NCBI GenBank assembly: GCA_035275625.1
Contig: DATEMK010000405.1
Span: forward strand, 1-14,974
From: DATEMK01 sp035275625
Lineage (GTDB): Bacteria; Bacteroidota; Bacteroidia; AKYH767-A; OLB10
Length of the DNA stretch: 14,974 bases
Direction of reading: 5' to 3'
The notes beneath the pieces are model-generated. The model was not told the DNA's origin, did not search any database, and saw only the letters and a program-made list of their open reading frames with translations. This document shows, one piece after another, positions 7,399-14,212 of the stretch (the stretch's first letter is position 1; every line of letters starts with the position of its first letter). Made by a program: the position numbers and the translations under genes.

Positions 7399-7869
7399 AT
7401 GAATAAGAAAGTAACATATTTTTCTATGATGGTATTATTCACGTTCGCATTTCTTAAAATCTCCAATGCACAAACGCCTGATGAAATCCCGCCACCAGTA
7501 CCTGCATATGATACAACAGATAATAGTAAATTTGTATCTGCTCTTGAGGAAGCTCCAACTTACAAATACGGTGGAGAAGAAGGAATGATAAATTTTATAA
7601 GAGAGAACATTATTTATCCGGGTGATTCAGTGAAGGGAAATGTTTATGTTTCTTTTATTGTTGATAAATCAGGAGTGTTGAAAGACATAAAACTTTTGAA
7701 AGGACTTTCTCCAGAGGCAAATAAGGAAGCTATAAGATTAACTAATCTATTAGAATTTAATCCAGGAAGACAAAATGGAAAACCTGTTTCTGTTGTTTAT
7801 AATCTTCCAATTAGGTTTTCCCCTGAATTCTATGAAAAGCATAAACACAAGAATAAAAAAAACAAGTGA
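7399..7869 (+). CDS. TonB C-terminal domain protein without membrane anchor
   Basis: The 156-residue protein starts at the ATG at 7399. It has a cleavable-looking signal peptide (MNKKVTYFSMMVLF ... SNAQ, about 1-25), a short proline-containing stretch (EIPPPVPAY) and a TonB C-terminal domain (about 53-141). Family signatures are YKYGGEEGMINFIRENIIYP, KGNVYVSFIVDKSGVLKDIK, EAIRLTNLLEFNPGRQNGKP and VVYNLPIRF. Classical TonB uses an N-terminal membrane anchor and a long Pro-rich spacer to pass ExbBD energy to outer membrane receptors. Here the spacer is only about 30 residues and the N-terminus looks like a signal peptide, so this is probably a soluble periplasmic TonB_C protein or a partner of other TonB-like proteins rather than a transducer. 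The tail (KHKHKNKKNK) is very basic. An ATG at 7395 in another frame opens a three-codon reading overlapping the start. Confidence 0.85.
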   Translation: MNKKVTYFSMMVLFTFAFLKISNAQTPDEIPPPVPAYDTTDNSKFVSALEEAPTYKYGGEEGMINFIRENIIYPGDSVKGNVYVSFIVDKSGVLKDIKLLKGLSPEANKEAIRLTNLLEFNPGRQNGKPVSVVYNLPIRFSPEFYEKHKHKNKKNK

Positions 7870-7888
7870 ACATGCAAGTAGTAGAGTA

Positions 7889-8106
7889 TGCTGATGACAT
7901 CCAGATTAAAAGAAACCTGCCTGCCGGCAGGCAGGTAAAAAAAAGAATGGCTTTGTTCGGTAATCAAAGAGTTGAACTTCCCCGCCCGTACCGAACGGTA
8001 CGTTCGGGCGGGTAATAAACAGTGTAGGTAAACAAATCCGCCTAAGGCGGATGCTTCTAAACCCTTCTTTTTTTTTACTTCTTTAATTCCTTCTTCGTTA
8101 TCGGAA
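7889..8106. repeat. attC-like composite hairpin repeat, copy 4
   Basis: The left box is TGCTGATGAC (7889-7898), one base from the perfect complement of the core opening this unit. A perfect 22-bp REP-like palindrome is at 7915-7936. The GC-rich inverted repeat is at 7981-8012. The hairpin ATCCGCCT-A-AGGCGGAT (8036-8052) here precedes CCCTTCTTTTTTTT instead of following it, so the modules have been rearranged relative to copy 3. The right core is GTTATCGGAA (8097-8106), 32 bases before the next start codon. Confidence 0.85.
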
Positions 8107-8138
8107 ATCCATTTGCGACAGTACTAATTCAAACGACA

Positions 8139-9263
8139 ATGCAAAAAATAAACACAACTCTAATTTTAATTCTAATTGTTAATTTTTCGAATGCACAATT
8201 TATTTCTGGACTCAACGCAGATATACGTTTGGATGATAAAAATTTACATACAATAGATAACACAAAATTATTATACGACTTTAGTAAGATGACCGGTATT
8301 CCATGTAACCCAAATACCTTTTGGGCTGCTACTTCTTCAGGGCAGGTTCTGGAATTTCAGATTAACGGAAGTACCGTAATCTACAATGGAATAACTGTTG
8401 CATCAACACCTGTAAATAGTTATATTCCTTTAGCATTTGGAAATAATATTACGGGTAACTTATTTAGTCCAACTTTTTATTCCTCTGACTATTCGAATAC
8501 AGCTTATTATTTTGATGGTATTTCATGGGTAACAATGATTGGTAATTCTTCTTGCCAGCTTTTTAATGCTTCGGCAAATGGGAATAACTTGTTTTATCAA
8601 TTCAATGGTGTTTCTCCCTATTGCATTGAAGAATATACTGGTACTGGATTTAATCAAATTTATACAGACAGTGTAATGCACTTTACGGTAGCTGACATGG
8701 CAGTTGACAATGTAAATAACATTTGGTGTTTTATGGGTGATTCACTTCCAACTTTAACACAGTATATCAAAGTTCTTTCTTCGACAGGCGCTTTAATAAA
8801 GCAATATAGTTTTTTATTGAACACTAATAATGCTTATGGTTGTTTTTTATTAAACAGTATTTTATACATTGGTCTCGGTACATCAAATCCAACTTACCCA
8901 AACTCAATTCTCCCACTTTCTTTTACTTCAAATTCTGTAAATGTTGGTTTACCATTGTTAATGTCATTTACTAATTTAACAGATATGGCAAGTTGTGAAC
9001 CTGGGGAACCATTATCAGTTTTACAACTAAACCCAGTAGATATTTTGTTTAATATTTTCCCAAATCCTGCATCAACAAATCTCACAGTTATTTTAAAGAA
9101 AAAGGAAAATATTACAATCTACAATGTTCTTGGAGAAACCATATTGCACAAGAAGGTTTTATCAAGTTCAAATGGAAAAGAAGAATTGGATATATCATCG
9201 CTTCCATCGGGAATTTATTTTATCAAAGCGGGAAATGAAGTCAGGAAGTTTGTGAAAGAATAA
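8139..9263 (+). CDS. T9SS-exported protein of unknown function (last cassette-like unit)
   Basis: The 374-residue protein starts at the ATG at 8139, preceded by AACGAC. A signal peptide covers about residues 1-20 (MQKINTTLILILIVNFSNAQ). The central part (about 40-290) has recurring short beta-strand blocks such as NTFWAATSSGQVLEF, TAYYFDGISWVTM, NNLFYQFNGV and DMAVDNVNNIWCFMGDS. This is suggestive of a beta-propeller-like surface protein of the kind with repeated D-N-IW elements, but I recognise no catalytic motif. The C-terminus (about 297-374: LFNIFPNPASTNLTVIL, ITIYNVLGETI, LPSGIYFIKAG, VRKFVKE) is a type A T9SS sorting domain. It is the only gene of its unit. Its leader begins with GTTATCGGAA, and the matching TTCCGATAAC lies 32 bases after its stop. 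It is visibly AT-rich. Confidence 0.85.
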   Translation: MQKINTTLILILIVNFSNAQFISGLNADIRLDDKNLHTIDNTKLLYDFSKMTGIPCNPNTFWAATSSGQVLEFQINGSTVIYNGITVASTPVNSYIPLAFGNNITGNLFSPTFYSSDYSNTAYYFDGISWVTMIGNSSCQLFNASANGNNLFYQFNGVSPYCIEEYTGTGFNQIYTDSVMHFTVADMAVDNVNNIWCFMGDSLPTLTQYIKVLSSTGALIKQYSFLLNTNNAYGCFLLNSILYIGLGTSNPTYPNSILPLSFTSNSVNVGLPLLMSFTNLTDMASCEPGEPLSVLQLNPVDILFNIFPNPASTNLTVILKKKENITIYNVLGETILHKKVLSSSNGKEELDISSLPSGIYFIKAGNEVRKFVKE

Positions 9264-9295
9264 AATGGAGTGAATTCGTGTGCGTGGTATGGGTA

Positions 9296-9417
9296 TTCCG
9301 ATAACTCAAGATTAGAAGAATTGCGAAGCCATCATAGCCTTCCCCGTCAAAGCGGGGAATGCCATAAAGAAAAATTAAAAAAAATGAGCTAATAAAAAAA
9401 GGGCTTTCCCGCCTGAT
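9296..9417. repeat. Degenerate or truncated fifth attC-like repeat
   Basis: TTCCGATAAC (9296-9305) is the exact complement of the core opening the last unit. It is followed by CAAGATTAGAAGAA, a diverged form of the CAGATTAAAAGAA found in other copies. After that the copy departs from the family. A different perfect hairpin, TTCCCCG-TCAAAG-CGGGGAA, lies at 9340-9359, and no REP-like palindrome or right GTTATC core is seen before the convergent lipase gene. AAAAAAAGGGCTTTCCCGCC at 9394-9413 could act, read on the minus strand, as a weak terminator for the lipase gene (short stem, then seven T). The array ends here. Confidence 0.6.
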
Positions 9418-10602
9418 TCATAAGTTTTCAACAAGATATTTTCTTTTCAATAAATTGTAGTCGGCAGGAAAATACCTTTTCAAAAAAGATACATAGTAAT
9501 TATAGGGTTTGTGCTGGTAACCCCACGAACCTTTTTCGTAGAGGTTTTCATCATAAAAATTCCCGTTGCTGTCTTTCTGGTAAATCCTCATCAGCGAATC
9601 ATTTTGCAGGATGGAAGAATCTTTGAGGATTTTTGGATATTCAAAAGCAGCCAGTTCAATCCGGTTATTTACCAATTGGTAATTTATATCATTTACATAA
9701 TCTGGCATTTCCACCGGACCTACATCTTTAACAATTCTTTTTGATGTGGAAGCACCGGCACGCTGTATCGCCTGGCTGAGCCTTCCGCGAAGCAGGATAG
9801 CGCTTCCGTCCATTATCATTTTGCTCAGGCTAAACGATTCCCGGTCGAACAAAAGTGATTTGATGTTGTCAGCTACATAGTTGGTATCGTTGTAGCTTAA
9901 CGGAAGGCCGGGTATAGGGTCATCAGGATTTACGATATTGAAGCTGGTTTGATCAGCTGCAAAGCTTGTGTTGTATTCCTGTGCAAATGTTTTATTACCC
10001 ACCATGGGAGCAGCAAAGGCATACGTTTTAAATTTGTTTTTTTTGGAAATTTCGTTGTGCGAAAGATTTTCGAGATAGGAGCGGAGCATGTTCGCCAATG
10101 CACCGCCCTGGCTGTGCCCGGTAATGATAAATTCGTAAACACCCTGCATGTTAAGGATATTAATGCGGTCAATAATATCTTTTGACAAGCATACTATTCC
10201 GAGCGCATAACCGCTGTGCACTGCTGCTTCAGCTTCATGGGCAAAGCAATAGTCCGTTTTTTCCCCGTTAATTTCAATCACTCCTTTTGCAGGTATCATG
10301 GCAGAATAAATATTTTCCAGCCAGCTTGCTTCTTTGCCGGTTGACCCGCGCAAATTAATTACCGCTACGCTTCCGTTTTGATACACCTGGTATTTGTTAT
10401 CCATGCCAAATACTCCGGAAGTATATTTTTTCCTGTAAGCGGGCGGAATAATTTCTGCATCTGAATTGAAAAGTTCTAAAAAAGTGAAACTGTTGGAGAG
10501 GGCAATCATGTCACGCGCTTCTTCTTTGCTGAACCCTGGTTTTACCTGTGCAAAAGAAGGAACCGATAAAATAAAAGTGAGGAGAAATAAAACGGCTTTC
10601 AT
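9418..10602 (-). CDS. Secreted class 3 lipase family hydrolase
   Basis: The 394-residue protein uses the ATG complementary to 10600-10602. A longer in-frame start 33 bases upstream would place eleven basic residues before the signal peptide (MKAVLFLLTFILSVPSFAQ). The alpha/beta-hydrolase core of the lipase class 3 family (PF01764) is clear. It has VINLRGST (82-88, oxyanion region), the nucleophile elbow TGHSQGGALA with S164, YAFAAPMVG after it, and NIVNPDDPIPGLP with D228 as probable acid. A late histidine, H364 in GYQHKPYNYY, is a candidate for the third catalytic residue. The substrate is probably acyl glycerides or other esters, acting outside the cytoplasm. No lipobox or T9SS domain is present, so it may be periplasmic or released by another route. 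It is convergent with the cassette array. No good TAnnTTTG match precedes it. Confidence 0.88.
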   Translation of the reverse strand: MKAVLFLLTFILSVPSFAQVKPGFSKEEARDMIALSNSFTFLELFNSDAEIIPPAYRKKYTSGVFGMDNKYQVYQNGSVAVINLRGSTGKEASWLENIYSAMIPAKGVIEINGEKTDYCFAHEAEAAVHSGYALGIVCLSKDIIDRINILNMQGVYEFIITGHSQGGALANMLRSYLENLSHNEISKKNKFKTYAFAAPMVGNKTFAQEYNTSFAADQTSFNIVNPDDPIPGLPLSYNDTNYVADNIKSLLFDRESFSLSKMIMDGSAILLRGRLSQAIQRAGASTSKRIVKDVGPVEMPDYVNDINYQLVNNRIELAAFEYPKILKDSSILQNDSLMRIYQKDSNGNFYDENLYEKGSWGYQHKPYNYYVSFLKRYFPADYNLLKRKYLVENL

Positions 10603-10820
10603 AGAATGTTTTTTGATTTTATTTAAAGATGCCAATAATAAACGAAAATAGTATAAATTATATTATTTGTTGCAGCTGCATAACCATTCGACTTTCGCGA
10701 AATCTTCACAGAAATTAAAATCTGCTGACAAACAAAAATCACACGGTTAATTTGCAAACAACTTTCGAATTTATACAAACAATTTCGTATGCTTTTGTTG
10801 TTGCACAATATTTTTTTCTG

Positions 10821-10857
10821 CAAAATAAAAGAGGCTGGCCGGATTCCGGGCAACCTC
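10821..10857 (-). terminator. Rho-independent terminator after T9SS protein gene
   Basis: On the minus strand GAGGTTGCCCGG (10857-10846) folds on CCGGCCAGCCTC (10842-10831) with a 3-base loop. Ten positions pair as Watson-Crick, one as G-T and one is a mismatch. TTTTATTTTG follows at 10830-10821. It lies 26 bases after the stop codon of the gene whose stop is at 10883. Confidence 0.75.
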
Positions 10858-10882
10858 CTTGTTTACTTTTAAAAAAGTTATT

Positions 10883-11851
10883 CTACTTAATTACAGAGAA
10901 TTTTTGAGTGAGCGAAGTAGCGCCTGCATGGAATGTGAGATAATAGGTTCCGGCTGCAAGCTCTGAAATATTTATTGAATAAACTGCTTTACCCTGCTGT
11001 CCGTTGAGTTTTTCTGACTGTAAAATCCTGCCGCTTTTGTCCATGATGAAGAATGACGGGATTACATTTCCATGCAACGTATAATCGAGGGTAATATTAT
11101 CTGATGCCGGAGAAGGATAAACCGGTTTAAGGCTGAAATCCTTTGCTTCGAACTGCTGAACACCGGAGGCAACGTCAACAATCGGAATGATCATTACATC
11201 GGCATCTATGCCTCCTGTGTAAAGATCACTTATACTGGTCCATCCACCGCCAAAGGCAGTGCTGAGCTTATAGCGGGCACGCTTTTCACCGGCTCCGTCA
11301 TTCATGGTCGGATCTGAGCAAACCAGGCCGAGTGTATCATCAATACCTGCATAAGCAAAAGAAGCAAGGAAAGAAGAAGTGATGGGTGCGTTGATAAGTA
11401 CAGAAGTAAAAGCGTTTGTTGTATCGAGGTCGTTAGTCGTCAGAGCTGCAGTTCCTAAAAGAGTATTTGCAGAGGTATCTGTATTTACACTGTAAATGTT
11501 TACTGCAAGGTTATCAGCTGTGCCGATAACCTCCTTGGAACCGCACCATAACAGAACTTCAGTTACAGTTGCATTGCCGATGCCATCAAAATGGCAGGCG
11601 GTTTCATCCGAAATCATATTTCCATTAAAAAAACCTGTTCCAAAAATATAACCTCCTGTCTGCACGCCATACAGTACAAATGAAGTGGCACGGTCAAAAT
11701 ATTGTGACAATGTATCAATAGATTGAATGCTGTTTTGATCAGGAATTTTGGCAATATTCATGCTCTTTTGAAATACCGGCACCATGGCTGATTGAGCCCA
11801 TATTACAGCGGTTGCACAACTGAATGTTAACGTAAGTAAATTTTTTTTCAT
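10883..11851 (-). CDS. T9SS-exported protein of unknown function
   Basis: The 322-residue protein starts at the ATG complementary to 11849-11851. It has a signal peptide (MKKNLLTLTFSCATAVIWAQ, 1-20), an unrecognised beta-rich domain (about 40-230) with YGVQTGGYIFGTGFFNGN, TEVLLWCGSKEV and NIYSV, and a type A T9SS sorting domain (241-322). The sorting domain shows LKPVYPSPASDNITLDY, FFIMDKSGRIL, ISELAAGTYYLTF and LTQKFSVIK. The middle domain looks like the region of Bacteroidota secreted proteins where DNLAVNIYSVN precedes an LGTAALTTND-type strand, but I cannot assign an activity. A terminator follows 26 bases after the stop, and a promoter-like pair lies upstream, so it is probably a single transcription unit. 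Confidence 0.83.
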   Translation of the reverse strand: MKKNLLTLTFSCATAVIWAQSAMVPVFQKSMNIAKIPDQNSIQSIDTLSQYFDRATSFVLYGVQTGGYIFGTGFFNGNMISDETACHFDGIGNATVTEVLLWCGSKEVIGTADNLAVNIYSVNTDTSANTLLGTAALTTNDLDTTNAFTSVLINAPITSSFLASFAYAGIDDTLGLVCSDPTMNDGAGEKRARYKLSTAFGGGWTSISDLYTGGIDADVMIIPIVDVASGVQQFEAKDFSLKPVYPSPASDNITLDYTLHGNVIPSFFIMDKSGRILQSEKLNGQQGKAVYSINISELAAGTYYLTFHAGATSLTQKFSVIK

Positions 11852-11879
11852 ATTTTTTTTATTTTTTAAAATTGAGCGG

Positions 11880-11912
11880 TAAAGGTAGGAAAAGAAGTCT
11901 TTTCAGTTCAAA
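11880..11912 (-). promoter_or_regulatory. Bacteroidota-type promoter of the T9SS protein gene
   Basis: On the minus strand TTTG (11912-11909) is followed after 21 bases by TACCTTTA (11887-11880). It matches the Bacteroidota -33 TTTG / -7 TAnnTTTG arrangement with one mismatch in the -7 box. The predicted start of transcription is about 20 bases before the ATG. Confidence 0.4.
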
Positions 11913-11958
11913 TTTTAACATGAAGTAAAGATGATGTCTTTTTTTCCAATCCGGGCAT

Positions 11959-12423
11959 TTATACAAGCCTGAACTCTTTCCGGATTTTGTTGAAATATTC
12001 CGCTTTCAGGGGTTTGCTGAAGAAATCGTAAACAGTTTTATGATGCATCACCTTTTTCCTGTTTTCCTTTTCGGAAGTTGAAGTAAAAACGATGATTTTG
12101 CACCTGATCTTAATGGCTGTGGGAAGTTTGTCAAATGCATCCAGGAATTCAAAACCGTTCATTTCCGGCATGAGCAAATCCAGGAAAATAAATCCCGGCA
12201 GTGAATCATCCGGCTTGTTTCCGAATTTAGAAAGCCATTCCATTACGTAAGCGGCTGAATCTGCTTCAAGAATTTTTTTTGAAAAACCGGTTGCGGTAAC
12301 CAACTGTGAAAAAATAAGGCGGTCAGCATCGCTGTCATCAATAATCATTACCGTATTATAAGTTCCCCGGGGTGAATTAATTTCACGCACAGTAATTTTG
12401 TTAAACCCTGTTAATGTCGTCAT
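11959..12423 (-). CDS. Single-domain response regulator (receiver domain)
   Basis: The 154-residue protein is a stand-alone CheY-like receiver domain. The residues expected for phosphorylation are present: the acidic pair D29-D30 in VMIIDDSDADR, the phospho-acceptor D82 in FIFLDLLMPEMNGFEFL, T114 in IIVFTSTSE, and K137 in FFSKPL. No DNA-binding or enzyme domain follows, so it probably relays or modulates a phosphorylation signal by protein contact. About 20 residues precede the first beta strand. A start at M26 would remove the strand, so the upstream ATG at 12423 is kept. The leader is A-rich without a Shine-Dalgarno sequence. No histidine kinase is encoded nearby, so its partner lies elsewhere. 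The gene lies 107 bases upstream of the T9SS protein gene on the same strand. Confidence 0.9.
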   Translation of the reverse strand: MTTLTGFNKITVREINSPRGTYNTVMIIDDSDADRLIFSQLVTATGFSKKILEADSAAYVMEWLSKFGNKPDDSLPGFIFLDLLMPEMNGFEFLDAFDKLPTAIKIRCKIIVFTSTSEKENRKKVMHHKTVYDFFSKPLKAEYFNKIRKEFRLV

Positions 12424-12980
12424 TTTTTTGGTTTTTTAATTAACGATTTGTTTTAGTGTATATGGATATATATCTTGTTGTTGCATTCATTTCGCAAAAT
12501 TTTCCCTGCTAAAGCTGAACTCAATTTTCCCAGGTAAAACCTAACCAGTAATAACAATTCATTTTAAAAAAACATTTAAAATAACCCGGATCATTCCAAC
12601 AGCAATTAAAAAACCGCCTTATTAATTAATTCCAATTTTTCCTCTCAGGAAAAACCGGCACTAAACCAACACGCACCGCTGTTGTTTTTTCCTCCATGGG
12701 ATGAAGGATTGCTTCTCAGGTGAATTCGAAACAATGCACAAACGTATAAAAACTTTTTCCTGCATAAACAAGAACACAGTAAGAAGTTTTGAACAGCTTG
12801 TGAACAAGAAGACAGAAAAACCGGTGAGAGAAAATAACAAATGAAAAAGCAACGCATGGAAACGTTACTGATCTTTAACAAAATAAAAAAAATAATTTAT
12901 CCTGCCGGGATGGCTCTGTCTTCATAGGTCTGCTGTTTTAGAAAAAATCATGTAGGTTTGTGAAATTCCGTTACAAAATT
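12424..12980. other. Divergent intergenic region without supported gene
   Basis: This stretch separates the minus-strand response regulator from the plus-strand PagL-like gene. It contains the AT-rich hairpin TTTTTCCT-CTC-AGGAAAAA (12636-12654) and a TAGGTTTG box near its right end. Minus-strand readings of 78 and 63 residues within 12645-12881 overlap each other in two frames, look like low-complexity Phe/Ser/Cys strings and resemble no family, so I do not call them genes. Confidence 0.6.
12953..12960 (+). promoter_or_regulatory. -7 promoter box TAGGTTTG before PagL-like gene
   Basis: TAGGTTTG matches the Bacteroidota -7 consensus TAnnTTTG. No good -33 TTTG lies at the usual distance. If real, transcription starts near 12966, which excludes the GTG at 12960 as start codon and supports the ATG at 12981 with a very short leader. 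Confidence 0.4.
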
Positions 12981-14144
12981 ATGAGGAAAAAAATATTTTG
13001 GTTTTTATTATCATTTGCGCCCTTTTTTTCTTTTTCACAAAGATTTTTAAACCCGGATTACGCAGAAGGTAATTTCAATTCAGGTTACATTATTAAAAAT
13101 CATCCGCAGTTTCCTGATGTGAGCCAACCTTCTTTCTCGGGCGGAATTCATTTAGCTTACAAACTGAACGGAACAAAACCCTGGCATAAAAATTATAATT
13201 ATGCGGAACTTGGATTTCATTTTATTTATGGCAGTATCGGGAATAAAAAGGTGCTTGGAAATTTTGCCGGATTTGTTCCTGAAATGATTTTTCCTCACAG
13301 AATTTCCAACAGGTTAAAAATTTCCGAATCTTTAGGCATCGGTGTTTCTTATTTTAATGCTCCATACAACCAGGTATCAAATCCGGAAAATATCGTGATC
13401 GGCTCGCATATCACCTTTTTTGCAATGGCTGCAGTGAGCATAGAATACAAGCTCAATAAAAATTTTTCAGTAATGCTGCGGCCTTCCATTTATCACAGTT
13501 CTAATGCACATACTGCGCTGCCAAATGTTGGAATGAATATTCCCTCTGTCGGGATAGGAGTGAAGTGCATGCTGCATGAAATGCCTTCAATAATGCCGGC
13601 TGATTCTGTTTTCACCTATGATAAAAAAATTCATTTCAACATGCGGTTGGGATTAGGCATAAATGAACAGGGTGGTTCTACAGGTCCTCCAAAAGGTCCT
13701 AAATACCCGGTTTATATTGCTTCTTTTTTTATTACCAAAAATTTTTCCACAGTCAATAAAGTGCAATTGGGAATCGAAGGGTGGTATAATACAGGTGTGC
13801 ATGACTACATTACCAGCCAGGACTACTATGATGATCAGGAAAAAATAAAATCCGCTGCTGTTGTTTTTTTTCTCGGTCATGAATTCCTGGTGGGACATTT
13901 CAGCCTCGTTGCGCAGGGCGGCATTTATCTTTACAATCCTTTTTACAGGGATAAATTAAAAAGCGATAATGTAACGTCATTTAAGCAAAAGCTTAAAACT
14001 GTTTTTCCTGCACGGTTAGGCTATCATTATTATTTATTTGATTCAACTATAAAGCACCGTCACAACCTCTTTGTTGCCATCTATGTCAAAACCAATTTAG
14101 GGCAGGCGGATTTCCTGGATACGGGGATTGGTTATACTTTTTGA
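12981..14144 (+). CDS. PagL-like lipid A deacylase / acyloxyacyl hydrolase family outer membrane protein
   Basis: The 387-residue reading starts at the ATG at 12981, which begins the signal peptide (MRKKIFWFLLSFAPFFSFSQ). A GTG at 12960 would add seven residues and overlap the promoter box. The first 200 residues resemble the acyloxyacyl hydrolase/PagL family: GIHLAYKLNGTKPWHK, then the catalytic-type motif YHSSNAHTALPNVGMN, in which H172 and S174 align with the His-x-Ser-Asn of PagL, then GIGVKCML. PagL removes an acyl chain from lipid A in the outer membrane. Residues 215-387 contain a second set of amphipathic strands (MRLGLGINEQGG, VQLGIEGWYNTG, FSLVAQGGIYLYNPF) ending in an aromatic residue (GIGYTF), as in outer membrane barrels. 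At 387 residues it is about twice the size of Pseudomonas PagL, as in many Bacteroidota members. Substrate is inferred from family. Confidence 0.72.
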   Translation: MRKKIFWFLLSFAPFFSFSQRFLNPDYAEGNFNSGYIIKNHPQFPDVSQPSFSGGIHLAYKLNGTKPWHKNYNYAELGFHFIYGSIGNKKVLGNFAGFVPEMIFPHRISNRLKISESLGIGVSYFNAPYNQVSNPENIVIGSHITFFAMAAVSIEYKLNKNFSVMLRPSIYHSSNAHTALPNVGMNIPSVGIGVKCMLHEMPSIMPADSVFTYDKKIHFNMRLGLGINEQGGSTGPPKGPKYPVYIASFFITKNFSTVNKVQLGIEGWYNTGVHDYITSQDYYDDQEKIKSAAVVFFLGHEFLVGHFSLVAQGGIYLYNPFYRDKLKSDNVTSFKQKLKTVFPARLGYHYYLFDSTIKHRHNLFVAIYVKTNLGQADFLDTGIGYTF

Positions 14145-14200
14145 TGGGTATTGATCATTGACTGTTGTCCATTATCTATCTGCAATCGTTCGCTTTTCCC

Positions 14201-14208
14201 TAACTTTG
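14201..14208 (+). promoter_or_regulatory. -7 promoter box TAACTTTG before Kazal-domain gene
   Basis: TAACTTTG is a full match to the Bacteroidota -7 consensus TAnnTTTG. It lies only 4 bases before the GTG start codon, so a transcript from it would have almost no leader. No clear -33 box is seen. Confidence 0.45.
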
Positions 14209-14212
14209 TTCT

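Larger units (their letters stand above)
4386..9305 (+). mobile_element. Putative integron-like gene cassette array (no integrase in window)
   Basis: Five single-gene units, all on the plus strand, alternate with copies of one hairpin-rich repeat. Boundary boxes are GTTATCAGCA (4386-4395) with TGCTGATAAC (5225-5234); GTTATCTGCC (5416-5425) with GGCAGATAAC (6275-6284); GTTATCAGCA (7348-7357) with TGCTGATGAC (7889-7898, one mismatch); and GTTATCGGAA (8097-8106) with TTCCGATAAC (9296-9305). The bases beyond GATAAC/GTTATC differ between units but are complementary across each gene, whereas the two ends of one repeat generally do not match. In integrons the cassette start and the inverse core of the same cassette's attC are complementary in this way, because recombination cuts inside the right core. 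The third unit lacks its start core. The core differs from canonical GTTRRRY. No integrase or attI is seen. The alternative is a family of miniature elements with 10-bp ends. Confidence 0.5.

Noticed and set aside
5225..8106. Regular repeats that could be taken for a CRISPR array
   Set aside because: Repeat copies are about 200 bp, differ internally and are separated by whole genes of 470-1125 bp. There are no short unique spacers and no cas genes.
9949..10185. ORFs on either strand inside the lipase gene (also 9511-9744 and 9930-10172)
   Set aside because: They are shadows of the lipase frame, which has a full catalytic motif set and a signal peptide.
12645..12881. Minus-strand 78-codon and overlapping 63-codon ORFs
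   Set aside because: Both frames are open in the same AT-rich stretch, composition is low-complexity Phe/Ser/Cys, and no family resemblance or promoter is seen.
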